Notes under the pieces: model-generated
What the model was told of the DNA's origin: nothing
The model's input: the letters and a program-made list of their open reading frames with translations, nothing else
The model's database searches: none
Position numbers and translations under genes: made by a program
Source of the DNA: Candidatus Roizmanbacteria bacterium
GTDB lineage: Bacteria; Patescibacteriota; Microgenomatia; UBA1406; GWC2-37-13
Direction of reading: 5' to 3'
NCBI GenBank assembly: GCA_016215445.1
Contig: JACRJL010000003.1
Coordinates: 528,924 to 592,923 of the forward strand
Length of the DNA stretch: 64,000 nucleotides
Part shown: one piece after another, positions 52,309 to 61,151 of the stretch
Layout of the letters: each line of letters starts with the position of its first letter
How positions within the stretch are numbered: position 1 is the first letter of the stretch

Positions 52309-53253
52309 TCACACTTTTGAGATTATGGATTTTAATTGTTTGAGGGAGTTTTCATTGTAAATTGAGATCTCCAAAATACGGGTTTTAAGAGTTCTAAGTT
52401 CATCACCCTTCTTTTTTATTTCCTTTTCACCGACCAAATCAATTTTTGTCAACAATATTATTGATTTTTTCTGTAAAAGTTTTTCGTTATAGCTTTTTAG
52501 TTCATTAATAACAGTGTTGTAATCGCCTAAAATGTCTTTTGACTCAACTGATATACAGTGGAGTATTAAATCTACCTTTTCAATATGTTTTAAGAACTTT
52601 ATTCCCAGACCGCGCCCAATAGATGCTCCTTCAATTAAACCAGGAACGTCTGCTATGATCTTTCCTTCATAAACACCGAGGTTTGGTTCAAGAGTGGTGA
52701 ATGGATAGTTGGCTGTCCTGACATTGGCGGCAGTCAGTTTATTAAGCAAACTACTCTTTCCCGCATTGGGAAGTCCAATTAAGCCGAAGTTAGCGATTAG
52801 TTTCAAAATCAGTTTAATTTTCCTTTCTTCACCCTCTTCTCCTGGCTCAGCGTATTTGGGAGTCCGATTAGTAGAAGATTTAAAAGCAACATTTCCTTGT
52901 CCTCCGGCTCCGCCCCGGCAAAGCAATACCCTCGAGCCATCTTCACTTATAGTTGCTTCTTCTTTTGTCGAAACATCAATAATTGTTGTTCCAATCGGTA
53001 CCTTAAGAATTAGCTCCTTTCCGTTCAAACCTGATCTTTTGTTTTGTCCGCCTTGTTCTCCATTTTCCCCTATAAATTTATTTACTTCGACAAATGCTTT
53101 AAGATGAGTGACATTTGAAGTGGCCATTACCCAAACATCGCCCCCATTTCCTCCATTACCGCCAGAAGCTCCTCTTCTATTTCTAAAAAAAGCCACTCTA
53201 CCTGATCCGCCGTGGCCGCCTTTCACTTTTATTTCCGCCTCATCTATGAACAT
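52309..53253 (-). CDS. obg: Obg-family ribosome-assembly GTPase
   Basis: 314 residues. The Gly-rich Obg fold is complete (VKGGHGGSGRVAFFRNRRGASGGNGGNGGD, then GGAGGQGNVAFKSSTN). The G domain follows with GLPNAGKSSLLNKL (G1, near residue 164), DVPGLIEGAS (G3) and LTKIDLV (G4). The C-terminal OCT domain of longer Obg proteins is absent. It acts in late 50S assembly. A TATAAT box (53264-53269, minus) ends 10 nt before the ATG. Confidence 0.96.
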   Translation of the reverse strand: MFIDEAEIKVKGGHGGSGRVAFFRNRRGASGGNGGNGGDVWVMATSNVTHLKAFVEVNKFIGENGEQGGQNKRSGLNGKELILKVPIGTTIIDVSTKEEATISEDGSRVLLCRGGAGGQGNVAFKSSTNRTPKYAEPGEEGEERKIKLILKLIANFGLIGLPNAGKSSLLNKLTAANVRTANYPFTTLEPNLGVYEGKIIADVPGLIEGASIGRGLGIKFLKHIEKVDLILHCISVESKDILGDYNTVINELKSYNEKLLQKKSIILLTKIDLVGEKEIKKKGDELRTLKTRILEISIYNENSLKQLKSIISKV

Positions 53254-53344
53254 ATTTGATTCAATTATACAGTTAATATGGCTTTATAAACTTAAAAACT
53301 TTCTTCTGTACTTCTTTCTTACAGATTTTTATTAAGACTTATAG

Positions 53345-53350
53345 TATAAT
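53345..53350 (+). promoter_or_regulatory. -10 box of the 53356 gene
   Basis: TATAAT ends 5 nt before the ATG at 53356; predicted leaderless. Confidence 0.55.
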
Positions 53351-53355
53351 AACTC

Positions 53356-53838
53356 ATGTCTGAAGAAAATTCTCCAAAAAAGAACGGAATGACTTGGCAA
53401 GCCAAAACAGTTATGTGGACAGTAATAATCGGAACTTGTGCCTTATTGGTCAGTCCGCCGGAAGTTAAACTAACTGCTTTATCATTAGCTTGCGCAGTTC
53501 CAGCTGTTTGGGGTCTATGGCAGTTAGGTAAAGCAGCAAAACAAACCAAAGAACAAAATGCAGTTCTTTTTGCCGAAAACCCTCAAGAAGCACCGGCGTT
53601 TAAAAAAGCTGCCAGATTAGCAAAAAAAACCGCCGAAAAGAGGGAAAAGCGTATAAAAAAGAGAGAAGAAGAAACCCAAAAAAAAATTATTTCCATCGCT
53701 GAAAAAGGTCCCGTGCTTTTAAGAGACGAAAGCGTACCACATCATAAACCAGGTCCAATGGTTTATAACAGGATAACTGGATCTTTTCAGAGTCTTGACA
53801 GATATATTGAGTGGATGAAACAGTATGAAAAAAAATAG
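53356..53838 (+). CDS. Hypothetical membrane protein with coiled coil, 160 aa
   Basis: Not recognised. Two short hydrophobic helices (about 12-30 and 34-55, TVMWTVIIGTCALLV and TALSLACAVPAVWGLW) are followed by a Lys/Glu/Ala-rich helix (about 58-115) that looks like a coiled coil with a strongly basic section, then a short conserved-looking tail (VYNRITGSFQSLDRYIEWMKQY). It is convergent with ruvB, ending 8 nt from it. A small inner-membrane scaffold is a guess. Confidence 0.55.
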   Translation: MSEENSPKKNGMTWQAKTVMWTVIIGTCALLVSPPEVKLTALSLACAVPAVWGLWQLGKAAKQTKEQNAVLFAENPQEAPAFKKAARLAKKTAEKREKRIKKREEETQKKIISIAEKGPVLLRDESVPHHKPGPMVYNRITGSFQSLDRYIEWMKQYEKK

Positions 53839-53845
53839 AAAACTT

Positions 53846-54820
53846 TTAAAGAAGGCTCTTTTGTACCAATTTATTTATTTTCAAATGCGCTAGAGCTTTT
53901 GAAGTCAAAGATCTTCCTCTCGAGGTTTTTTTGATAAAACCTATCTGTAAAAGGTAAGGTTCAATAAACTCCTCGACTGTTCGCACGTCTTCAGACAGAG
54001 CAGAGGCAATTGTCTCCACTCCAACAGGCTGATTATTAAACTTTTCACCTAGGATTTTAAGATAAGACATATCAATATCTATCAAGCCGGCTTCGTCTAT
54101 CTCAAGAAGACTAAAAAGTTTCTCCAAGAGTTTTTCGTCAACTTGAATGTGTTTGTCGACCTCGAGAATGTCACGAGCTCTTTTAAGAATCCTGTTAGCG
54201 AGTCGGGGAGTACGACGGGATCGCATGGCAATCTGCTTGGCAGCTTCTTTTGTGATGGGCATTTCCAGAATTTTTGACGACCTGACGATAATTTCCTCTA
54301 TTTCCGGATTCGTATAGTAATCAACTCTTAATAATAAACCGAAGCGATCCCGGAGAGGTGCGGACAAAAGGGCTAGTTTAGTCGTCGCGCCGATTATGGA
54401 AATTCTTGGCACAGGTAGCCTGACTGTCCGGGCTGATGGACCCTTTCCAATAATAATGTCCAGTGAATACTCTTCCATTACAGGATAGAGCATCTCTTCA
54501 ACCGGTTTTGGAAGGCGGTGAATCTCATCTATAAATAAGACGTCGTTGTCTTTTAGATTGGTCAAAATTGCTGCCAGATCGCCCGTCTTGGTGATAGTAG
54601 CACCTGAGGTGACCTTTATATCACCTTTTAGTTCATTGGCAACAATGTAAGCCAAAGTAGTCTTTCCTATTCCTGGCGGACCATAAAAAAGAATGTGTTC
54701 TGAAGGTTTGCCTCTTTTTATAACCGCGTCTATAAAAAGCTTTAGAGTTTTAACGACATTTTCTTGGCCGATATAATCTTTCAGTAATTTAGGCCTTAAA
54801 TTTTCTACATTACTTTTCAT
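53846..54820 (-). CDS. ruvB: Holliday junction branch-migration ATPase
   Basis: 324 residues. The AAA+ core has FYGPPGIGKTTLAYIVAN (Walker A), LFIDEIHRLPKPVEEMLYPVMEE (Walker B) and GATTKLALLSAPLRDRFG (sensor 1 and Arg finger), then a small domain and the winged-helix end GRSLTSKALAHL. It drives branch migration with RuvA. It starts 11 nt inside the upstream histidine kinase gene, an unusual operon partner; ruvA and ruvC are not in the window. Confidence 0.97.
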   Translation of the reverse strand: MKSNVENLRPKLLKDYIGQENVVKTLKLFIDAVIKRGKPSEHILFYGPPGIGKTTLAYIVANELKGDIKVTSGATITKTGDLAAILTNLKDNDVLFIDEIHRLPKPVEEMLYPVMEEYSLDIIIGKGPSARTVRLPVPRISIIGATTKLALLSAPLRDRFGLLLRVDYYTNPEIEEIIVRSSKILEMPITKEAAKQIAMRSRRTPRLANRILKRARDILEVDKHIQVDEKLLEKLFSLLEIDEAGLIDIDMSYLKILGEKFNNQPVGVETIASALSEDVRTVEEFIEPYLLQIGFIKKTSRGRSLTSKALAHLKINKLVQKSLL

Positions 54821-56177
54821 TTACTTCTGCTTTGGGAAGGGAAATAATAAATGCTGTGCCTTCGTTTTTTTCCGACATTACGTCAATCCTTCCATTGTGC
54901 AATTCTATCAGCTGCTTGGAAATATATAAACCCAATCCTGTTCCTTTAACTGGCGCCTTGTCGCTTTGTTTGGTTTCGATTCTTCTGAATTTTTCAAATA
55001 GTTTGTTCTTGTCGTCAGGATCTATAAAAGAACCTGTATTAAATACTTCAATTGTTTGAAAACTGCCTTTTTCGGAAACTATAATGTTCACTTCCCCTTG
55101 ATCAGATGTAAACTTGATTGCATTCCCTAAGATATTTTGGATGACCTCTCTAAGTTTTTCTTTATCACCTTTTGTAAAACGGATTTTTTCACCCAAATCC
55201 ATTTTCAGCTTTATTTTTCGTTCAGTGGCGTTGACTGAAAATTCGTCAAAAACAGACTTGACAAGGTCATTAAGATTGACTGACTCCATTTGTAAAACTA
55301 ATCGTTTACCTTCGATCCTGGAAACCGTTAACATGTCCTCAACAAGATTTAATAATCTCTCCGAAGAACTATAACCAATATTCAAATAATTTTTAGTTTC
55401 TTCATCGGATATTTTGCCTTTGCTCATTGCCAACCAAAGGTAATTTTTTATTGCTGTTATTGGTGTACGAAGTTCATGCGAAGCTACAGAGACGAACTCA
55501 TCTTTTAACTTATCAAGTTCCCTTAGCTTGTCATTTGACTCTTCAATCTGTTGATACAGAATAGCGTTATTTATGGCAATACTTATTACCTCGGGAAGCC
55601 TAAATATAAAGTCTTTCCAGTATTCAAAGGTAAATTCAGCCTCTCCCAAACCAAAAACTATTGCTCCAGCGGATTCTTTTCGAATAAAAAAAGGGTATAT
55701 TAAGTACTCTTTTATATTTATTTGCCTTTGAATTTTATCAACCTCATCACTGTCTAACTGACTAAATAATCGACTCATTTTTTTTTCGTTAATTATCTTT
55801 TTGCTCCTTATAGATTCAATCAAAGGATGGCTTTCTTCATTTAAGGAAATCTTTTCATTGTAATAAATATGGAGGACATCATCGCTGACAGTCGGAGGTT
55901 CTTCACTGAAAGCTATAGAAAGCGGATAAAGAACGTTATTTTTGTGATCCATAAAATAAATGAAGATTGACCTTATTTTTGAGCTTTTGATAATCTCATG
56001 CGTCACCTGATCGGCGATTTGATCTACTTTTGTTAAGGAACCGAGAATAATATGGTCTATTTTTCTAAGAAGGGCGAGCATTTTGTTGCGCTCGTTTAGT
56101 TCGAGGTTTTTCTTATACATTTCCTCGTTAATATGAGCCAGTTCATCGTCCTTGCTTTTGACTGTATTATCGGCCAT
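54810..56177 (-). CDS. Sensor histidine kinase with GAF domain
   Basis: 455 residues. A coiled coil (about 1-40), then a GAF-like sensory domain (about 45-210), a coiled-coil linker, HisKA with the phospho-acceptor His234 in VASHELRTPITAIKNYL, and HATPase_c with the N box (VIQNILGNAIKFT), FEKFRRIE and GTGLGLYISKQLIELH. No membrane helix of its own, so it is cytoplasmic and may sense through the 273-aa membrane protein two genes upstream. It has no response regulator in the operon; the nearest is at 59358. It overlaps ruvB by 11 nt. Confidence 0.93.
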   Translation of the reverse strand: MADNTVKSKDDELAHINEEMYKKNLELNERNKMLALLRKIDHIILGSLTKVDQIADQVTHEIIKSSKIRSIFIYFMDHKNNVLYPLSIAFSEEPPTVSDDVLHIYYNEKISLNEESHPLIESIRSKKIINEKKMSRLFSQLDSDEVDKIQRQINIKEYLIYPFFIRKESAGAIVFGLGEAEFTFEYWKDFIFRLPEVISIAINNAILYQQIEESNDKLRELDKLKDEFVSVASHELRTPITAIKNYLWLAMSKGKISDEETKNYLNIGYSSSERLLNLVEDMLTVSRIEGKRLVLQMESVNLNDLVKSVFDEFSVNATERKIKLKMDLGEKIRFTKGDKEKLREVIQNILGNAIKFTSDQGEVNIIVSEKGSFQTIEVFNTGSFIDPDDKNKLFEKFRRIETKQSDKAPVKGTGLGLYISKQLIELHNGRIDVMSEKNEGTAFIISLPKAEVNEK

Positions 56178-56189
56178 ATAAATATATTA

Positions 56190-56447
56190 TCACGTAGCGA
56201 GGTCAATCTTCATCGAATTGATCACTCCGAGACAGACTTCAACCGAAGCCTGGCCAAAGATTTTTTCGTACTGACTTATCAGGTTTTTGACAATTTTCTT
56301 TTCGTCTCCGGTTATGACAATTTTCCTCTCAAGCCAGTCGATCTTCAAACCTTTGATTTTTTTAGCCTGTTCGACAGCCAAAGGACCGATTATATTTTCC
56401 TGTTCACCGATTATCTTCATGATTAATTGACTGAATACGCTATTCAT
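56190..56447 (-). CDS. Conserved small protein, 85 aa
   Basis: Soluble, helix-strand-helix. It opens IMKIIGEQENIIGPLAVEQAKKI and closes with YEKIFGQASVEVCLGVINSM. I recall similar short proteins as common hypotheticals in Microgenomates; no function is known to me. It overlaps the upstream membrane-protein gene by 4 nt and precedes the kinase gene by 12 nt, so it belongs to the same operon and may be a small partner of the sensor. Confidence 0.7.
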   Translation of the reverse strand: MNSVFSQLIMKIIGEQENIIGPLAVEQAKKIKGLKIDWLERKIVITGDEKKIVKNLISQYEKIFGQASVEVCLGVINSMKIDLAT

Positions 56448-57265
56448 TGCAGTTTCTTGATTTCATAATAAACATTTAAAAGCTCAAACAAACTAATCGA
56501 CATAAAATAATAGGCAAAAGCATAGACTATGTCGTTCCAACCAGCCGGGTGAAGACTGCCATAATAGCTAAAATAAAGGAAGCTGTAGTCTGCTAAAAAG
56601 TAGATAAAAAAAGCAAAAAGGATTAAAACTATCTTTGACTTCATGATGCCTCCCAGTATTCCCCTGGAAAGAATAAAAATGAGCAATGCCAAAGAAATAT
56701 AGATTGTTTCCCCCAAGGGATACCCGAAATCCAAAATTACTTTTAACGGATTTGTCCAATCAAATTCGTAGCCTTTCAAAAATAGGAAATAAGAAAGAGT
56801 CAACATTACGAGTGGAATCAAAAGTGCCAGGAAAATTTTGGAAACGTTTTTTAAGCTTAGTATCGCTCCTGTTGCTTTTGCTAAATATAAAAGGCCAATG
56901 ATATAAAAAATAAGACTGCTGATAAAACCGATGTCACCAAAAGAAGGGTAAGGAATTTCTACTTTAAAAAAGAAGGTATAAAGCGAATAAGAAACCTGAC
57001 CAAAAACCTGACCCAATAATCCAAAGGAAAGAAATGTGATTGCCTTTCCCATAACGCTACCTAATCCACCCCATTTACGAGAAATGTATAAACCGCTTAA
57101 ACCACCACATAAAGCCAGCAACCAATAAGTTCCTCCGAAAATTTGATTTTGTACACTAAAATCATCAGTCTTGAAAATTTGAAGATATGACCACCAAAAA
57201 AAAATAAAAATAAATAAATACAATGTAATCCTTGCCCCAAAAAAATCTTTCTCTTTTTTTGCCAT
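56444..57265 (-). CDS. Seven- to eight-helix membrane protein in a histidine kinase operon
   Basis: 273 residues, about eight hydrophobic helices, a short basic cytoplasmic N-terminus (KKEKDFFGAR). The layout is like the membrane sensory domain often found fused to kinases (7TMR-type), but no family motif is recognised. An Asp/Trp-rich loop (YEFDWTNPLKVILDFGYPLGETIYI) may be functional. It is the first gene of a four-gene run (membrane protein, 85-aa protein, kinase, ruvB). TATAGA and TAGAAT boxes lie 6-10 nt before the ATG. Confidence 0.7.
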   Translation of the reverse strand: MAKKEKDFFGARITLYLFIFIFFWWSYLQIFKTDDFSVQNQIFGGTYWLLALCGGLSGLYISRKWGGLGSVMGKAITFLSFGLLGQVFGQVSYSLYTFFFKVEIPYPSFGDIGFISSLIFYIIGLLYLAKATGAILSLKNVSKIFLALLIPLVMLTLSYFLFLKGYEFDWTNPLKVILDFGYPLGETIYISLALLIFILSRGILGGIMKSKIVLILFAFFIYFLADYSFLYFSYYGSLHPAGWNDIVYAFAYYFMSISLFELLNVYYEIKKLQ

Positions 57266-57313
57266 AAATCTATTCTATAATTATTTCTTAGGGTGAGTCA
57301 AGTATTTTAAAAT

Positions 57314-58219
57314 ATGATACCTAAATATCCTCTTTTTAAGAAAATAGATTTTAAAGACCTGAATGAAATAAATAAAATAACCAAAAAAAACCTTCCTTAC
57401 AGCGACTTCAATTTTAGCGTTCTTTGGAGCTATAATACAAAAAAAGATCTTAAACTTTCGCTTTTAAATGGAAATCTTATCGTCCGATTTACTGACGCCT
57501 TGGATTTAAAACCGTATTATTCTTTTTATGGGGGCAACAAATTTGAGGAAACATCCTTAACATTATTAAAGTTAACAAAAACAAAAAAAGATAACTCCTT
57601 ACTTAAATATATTCCGGAAATATTTGCAAAAAACCAAAAAACGAACCGAATTGTTATCAAAGAAAGCCGGGATAATTTTGACTACGTATTTTCTGTTGAT
57701 AAATTAAGTTCTTTGAAAGGGCACGATTTGGAAAAGAAAAGGTGGCGCTTTAGTAAATTCTGCCGAACCTATCAAAACCATCAGGTAAGATTACTTGATT
57801 TAAAAGACAAAACAGTCCATTCTATGATCTTAATATTTTTCAAAAATTGGGCTTTGAATAAAAATAAAAGTTCTAAGGAAACTATAAATGAATTTAAAGC
57901 AATAAAAAACCTCTTTGATTTAGCCGATAAACTAGAATTTATCTGTCTTGGAATTTTCGACAAAAACAAACTCATCGCATTTTCTATTAATGAGAAATTA
58001 AGAAATAAATATGCTCTTGGTCATTTCGCCAAAACCAATCCTTTATTTTTCGGAGTCCATGAAGCACTTTATAAATATTCTGCCGATTCATTAAAAAAGA
58101 AAGGTTGTGTTTTATTTAATATGGAAGAAGATATGGGTCTAGAAAATTTACGAGCTGCCAAAATGTCTTGGCGACCTGACTTTTTTTTAAAAAAATTTAA
58201 CATAACATTAAATAATTAA
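57314..58219 (+). CDS. DUF2156 / phosphatidylglycerol lysyltransferase C-terminal-like acyltransferase
   Basis: 301 residues, no membrane helix. It begins DFKDLNEINKITKKNLPYSDFNFSVLWSY, the usual opening of DUF2156 (tandem GNAT-like domain as in the soluble part of MprF). The second domain has FICLGIFDKNKLIAFSINEK and FNMEEDMGLENLRAAKMSWRP, where MprF-like enzymes have NGGEDLGIPGLRxAKxSY. Family members transfer an aminoacyl group from tRNA to lipid or peptide acceptors. Here it is followed after 1 nt by a basic-amino-acid decarboxylase-like gene, so the two act together. The flippase part of MprF is absent, so the acceptor could be cytoplasmic. Confidence 0.85.
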   Translation: MIPKYPLFKKIDFKDLNEINKITKKNLPYSDFNFSVLWSYNTKKDLKLSLLNGNLIVRFTDALDLKPYYSFYGGNKFEETSLTLLKLTKTKKDNSLLKYIPEIFAKNQKTNRIVIKESRDNFDYVFSVDKLSSLKGHDLEKKRWRFSKFCRTYQNHQVRLLDLKDKTVHSMILIFFKNWALNKNKSSKETINEFKAIKNLFDLADKLEFICLGIFDKNKLIAFSINEKLRNKYALGHFAKTNPLFFGVHEALYKYSADSLKKKGCVLFNMEEDMGLENLRAAKMSWRPDFFLKKFNITLNN

Positions 58220-58220
58220 A

Positions 58221-59363
58221 ATGGATAAAAGACTTAAATCAACTATTGATAAATTTTTTCATAAAAATTTTAACAAAAAAATAAAGACGCCTCAGATAGT
58301 TTTTGATTTAAATATTCTTAAAGATAATTATCATCTGATTAAAAGTAGTCTTGCGAACGGAAAATGTGAAATTAGATACGCAATCAAAGCAAATAATGAG
58401 GAAAGAACAATCAAAGTCTTAAAATCTTTGGGAAGCGGGTTTGAAATCGCTTCGCTCGGGGAGTTAAATATTCTCAAGAATAATTTTATTAATCCAAAAA
58501 AAATATTATTCAGCTCTCCTGTAAAAATTGACAGTCACATAAGAGCAGCTTACAACTACGGAATTAGGTATTTTGCATTTGATTCTTTTGAAGAGCTTAA
58601 AAAAATAGCCAAAAACGCTCCAAATTCAAATGTTTATTTACGAATTGACGTTAGCAATTCGGGTTCCATTTGGAAACTCGACAGTAAATTCGGGGCTCCA
58701 AAAAAAGACTGGATTAAACTGTTAATTGAGGCTAAAAGAAAAAATTTGAACCCGGTTGGTATTACTTTTCTTGTCGGCTGGAACAACACAAATAATTCAA
58801 CTTGGAAAAAAGCCGTAGATGAAGCCTCTCAACTTATTAAAAACGCCATTGACTCTGGCATAAAAATAAAGTTTCTTAACCTCGGAGGTGGATTTCCTGC
58901 CCACCTAGTCGACCAAGAAAAACATTTAAAACAAATAGTATCTACAATCAATCCAATTTTAAATAAATTAATCAAAAATTACTCTGTAAATATAATCGCC
59001 GAACCAGGTACTTTTTTGGTCGCCAACTGTGGGGCAATGTTTACACGAGTTTATGCAAAGTTAAAAAGAAAAAGTGGAAACTGGCTTTTTATAGACTCAT
59101 CCATAATGGGAGGATTTTACGAGATTTTCAAAGATATAAAGTTTAATCTTTACCTACCTTCTAAAAAGAATAAATTAGACTTTGATGTTAATTATACTAT
59201 TACAGGTCCCACCTGTGACAGCTACGATGTTTTTTTTAAAGATATTAAGCTTCCAAAGGAAGTTTCCGTAGGGGAGTTGCTTGTAATTTTACCCGCTGGC
59301 GCTTATATTTCTTCACGCCGCGAATATAACGGTTTTCCTTACCCTGAAACTACTTATTTATAA
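58221..59363 (+). CDS. Fold-type III PLP decarboxylase-like protein (ODC/DAPDC family), altered active site
   Basis: 380 residues. The PLP Lys is in IRYAIKANNEE near residue 55; SGFEIASLGEL, LNLGGGFPAHL and the catalytic-type GPTCDSYDV (Cys near residue 332) follow ornithine/diaminopimelate decarboxylases. Two hallmark residues are changed: the His that stacks on PLP (FHxGS) is Leu in ITFLVGWNN, and the phosphate-binding Arg of EPGR is Thr in AEPGTFLVA. So it may have changed specificity or reaction, or have lost decarboxylase activity. It is transcribed with the DUF2156 gene at 1 nt spacing and converges on the response regulator with a 6-nt overlap. Confidence 0.82.
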   Translation: MDKRLKSTIDKFFHKNFNKKIKTPQIVFDLNILKDNYHLIKSSLANGKCEIRYAIKANNEERTIKVLKSLGSGFEIASLGELNILKNNFINPKKILFSSPVKIDSHIRAAYNYGIRYFAFDSFEELKKIAKNAPNSNVYLRIDVSNSGSIWKLDSKFGAPKKDWIKLLIEAKRKNLNPVGITFLVGWNNTNNSTWKKAVDEASQLIKNAIDSGIKIKFLNLGGGFPAHLVDQEKHLKQIVSTINPILNKLIKNYSVNIIAEPGTFLVANCGAMFTRVYAKLKRKSGNWLFIDSSIMGGFYEIFKDIKFNLYLPSKKNKLDFDVNYTITGPTCDSYDVFFKDIKLPKEVSVGELLVILPAGAYISSRREYNGFPYPETTYL

Positions 59364-59723
59364 AAAGGACTTTATCTTCGCTACAAACTGTTCAGGGTTA
59401 AACTGACTTTTAAAGAGAATTTCAAAATTATATCCTTTGAGGTCCGCTAACATTCTAGAATCGTCAAGATTAGTGATAATCACAATCTTCTGTTTTAATT
59501 TTTCCGGGCGATTTTTTTTAATTTTAGCCAAGATATCAATGGCATTCATTTTTGGCAGTAATGTATCAAGTAGAATTAGATCCCAGTCTTCCTCGATAAT
59601 TTTAGTATAGGCAACTTCACCGTCCTCAACAAAAGTTACTTGGTATTCTTTATCCTGATTCAAAAAGTCAAAATAAAGTTTTCCCATCAGCTGGTCATCT
59701 TCAATAAGAAGAATCCGTTTCAT
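59358..59723 (-). CDS. Single-domain response regulator
   Basis: 121 residues, receiver domain only. The acidic pocket is ILLIEDDQ (Asp9/Asp10), the phospho-acceptor is Asp53 in ILLDTLLP, the switch Thr is Thr84 in IVIITNLDD, and the conserved Lys is Lys105 in ILFKSQF. There is no output domain, as in CheY/Spo0F-type relays. It lies next to the pilin operon on the same strand and might regulate pili; the kinase at 54.8 kb is a candidate partner. It begins just after the pilin terminator in transcription order. Confidence 0.93.
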   Translation of the reverse strand: MKRILLIEDDQLMGKLYFDFLNQDKEYQVTFVEDGEVAYTKIIEEDWDLILLDTLLPKMNAIDILAKIKKNRPEKLKQKIVIITNLDDSRMLADLKGYNFEILFKSQFNPEQFVAKIKSFL

Positions 59724-59737
59724 AATCTTATGATATC

Positions 59738-59766
59738 ACAAAAAAACCCCGCCTTGCGGCGGGGTT
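59738..59766 (-). terminator. Rho-independent terminator of the pilin gene
   Basis: On the minus strand AACCCCGCC-GCAA-GGCGGGGTT, a 9-bp stem with a GNRA-type loop, followed by TTTTT. It follows the pilin stop codon by about 20 nt. Confidence 0.93.
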
Positions 59767-59785
59767 ATATTTAACGAAAAGTTAC

Positions 59786-60259
59786 TTATCTTGTTACTGT
59801 TATTGCAACACCATTTACATCATTTCCTCCTGATACTGTGATTCTGTCTGCAGCATCACGTGATATTGAATAACCTGTACTTCCCCATACTCCATCATCT
59901 GCTGGTCCGTCGCAATCAGTGATATTAGGCGTATTTAATGTCGGGATCACTGGTAATGCCGGTAAATAATTTGTCACCAACTGAGCACAAAGTGGCGATA
60001 AAGCCGTTGTATTAGCTAAAAGTGTTGGCGTATCAACAGCTAAACCAGCAACAGTTGCCGGTAGTTGACCATTATTCTCGGCGACAAATTGATGGATTCC
60101 ATTAAGAATCTGCAAAACATCAGATCTTTGTCTTGTATCATTTGCCTGACCAAACTGTCGGGCAGGATTGATGGCAATTAATGTAATAGCCAATAGGATA
60201 GCCAATATTCCTATGACCACCAAAAGCTCGATAAGAGTAAAACCTTTTCTATTTATCAT
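59786..60259 (-). CDS. Type IV pilin/pseudopilin major-type subunit
   Basis: 157 residues. A class III leader MINRKG is followed by FTLIELLVVIGILAILLAITLIAI with the conserved Glu5. Processing by a prepilin peptidase is expected after Gly6. The C-terminal domain has two Cys (LCAQLV near residue 95 and ITDCDGPADDG near residue 118) that could form the D-loop disulfide. It has its own promoter (TATAAT near 60288-60293, minus, leader about 20 nt) and a strong terminator, the pattern of a major pilin that needs high expression. Confidence 0.93.
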   Translation of the reverse strand: MINRKGFTLIELLVVIGILAILLAITLIAINPARQFGQANDTRQRSDVLQILNGIHQFVAENNGQLPATVAGLAVDTPTLLANTTALSPLCAQLVTNYLPALPVIPTLNTPNITDCDGPADDGVWGSTGYSISRDAADRITVSGGNDVNGVAITVTR

Positions 60260-60341
60260 ATTTGAGATTTAAAATTTTAACTATTATTATAAAAGTAGAT
60301 GATTTGCTATTTGATTACAAGAGGTAATTACTATAAGTATA

Positions 60342-61151
60342 TTATAGGGTTGGTTCGATTAATGGGAAGGCAGACTTTGAAGAATTGGGAGGCTCTGATA
60401 TCGAAGGTGAAACATTTGAAGATGGAAAGTTTGTTGGTGTTGGAATTATGATTGTTGTTGGTGTTGGTGAAGTCAAGGGTTGTCTCAATGCAGGCGTTTT
60501 AAGAGAGTTAAAAATCATAAAGGCTAAAATCAAAATTAAAATAAGAAATACCGGCAGTATAATAGGCAACGTTGATTTTTCCTGGTTTTTTGGTTGGCTA
60601 TCAACTACCAACAGTTCACCCGCTTCATTTTCTTGAGCGCTTACCATCGATTCATTTTTTAAGGAATCAGCTTTCTTTAAAATCAAAATCGCGCTTTGTA
60701 TATCAAACTTTGTCTGACCGACATATGAATATGGTAAAACTAATTTTATTTGACAACCGTGTTTCACCCAAACCGTATTGATTAGTTGGTAGAAAACCGC
60801 ATTGAAACAGGAAACCAAGACTGATTTTTGCATAACTTTTTTTTTAGAAAATACCATTTCATAAGGAACAACCTCTATAAACTGATTTACTAAGTCATCG
60901 CGGCCACTGACAAATTCTTTTTCAAGTAAAGCCTCGCTGGCAATAATAAAATATGTATCAAGAAAATTAAGACTATTTTGAGTCATAAAAAGTTCAAGTT
61001 GATTTAGAAACTTTTCTTCTTCAACAACGTCAAAATACTTCACTGACTCCGGAGAAAAATTGAAAGATAATAGTGCTTTTTGCCCGTTAATGTAAAGCTG
61101 GAAACCTTGACGTGTAAGCCAAAGTACAGCTGATCTTCTTGATTGGTTCAT
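60342..61151 (-). CDS. Pilus-operon membrane protein, 269 aa
   Basis: Start taken at MNQSRRSAVLW, giving a 4-nt ATGA overlap with the upstream gene; the track ATG five codons earlier would overlap more. The N-terminal part (about 1-170) is a soluble domain with strands such as AVLWLTRQGFQLYINGQ and FLDTYFIIAS, like a partial PilM/PilN-type cytoplasmic domain, though no ATP motif is visible. One helix (about 198-220, LPIILPVFLILILILAFMIF) is followed by a Pro/Thr/Ser-rich tail of about 45 residues outside. I cannot name a family; position suggests a pilus assembly or anchoring role. Confidence 0.7.
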   Translation of the reverse strand: MNQSRRSAVLWLTRQGFQLYINGQKALLSFNFSPESVKYFDVVEEEKFLNQLELFMTQNSLNFLDTYFIIASEALLEKEFVSGRDDLVNQFIEVVPYEMVFSKKKVMQKSVLVSCFNAVFYQLINTVWVKHGCQIKLVLPYSYVGQTKFDIQSAILILKKADSLKNESMVSAQENEAGELLVVDSQPKNQEKSTLPIILPVFLILILILAFMIFNSLKTPALRQPLTSPTPTTIIIPTPTNFPSSNVSPSISEPPNSSKSAFPLIEPTL

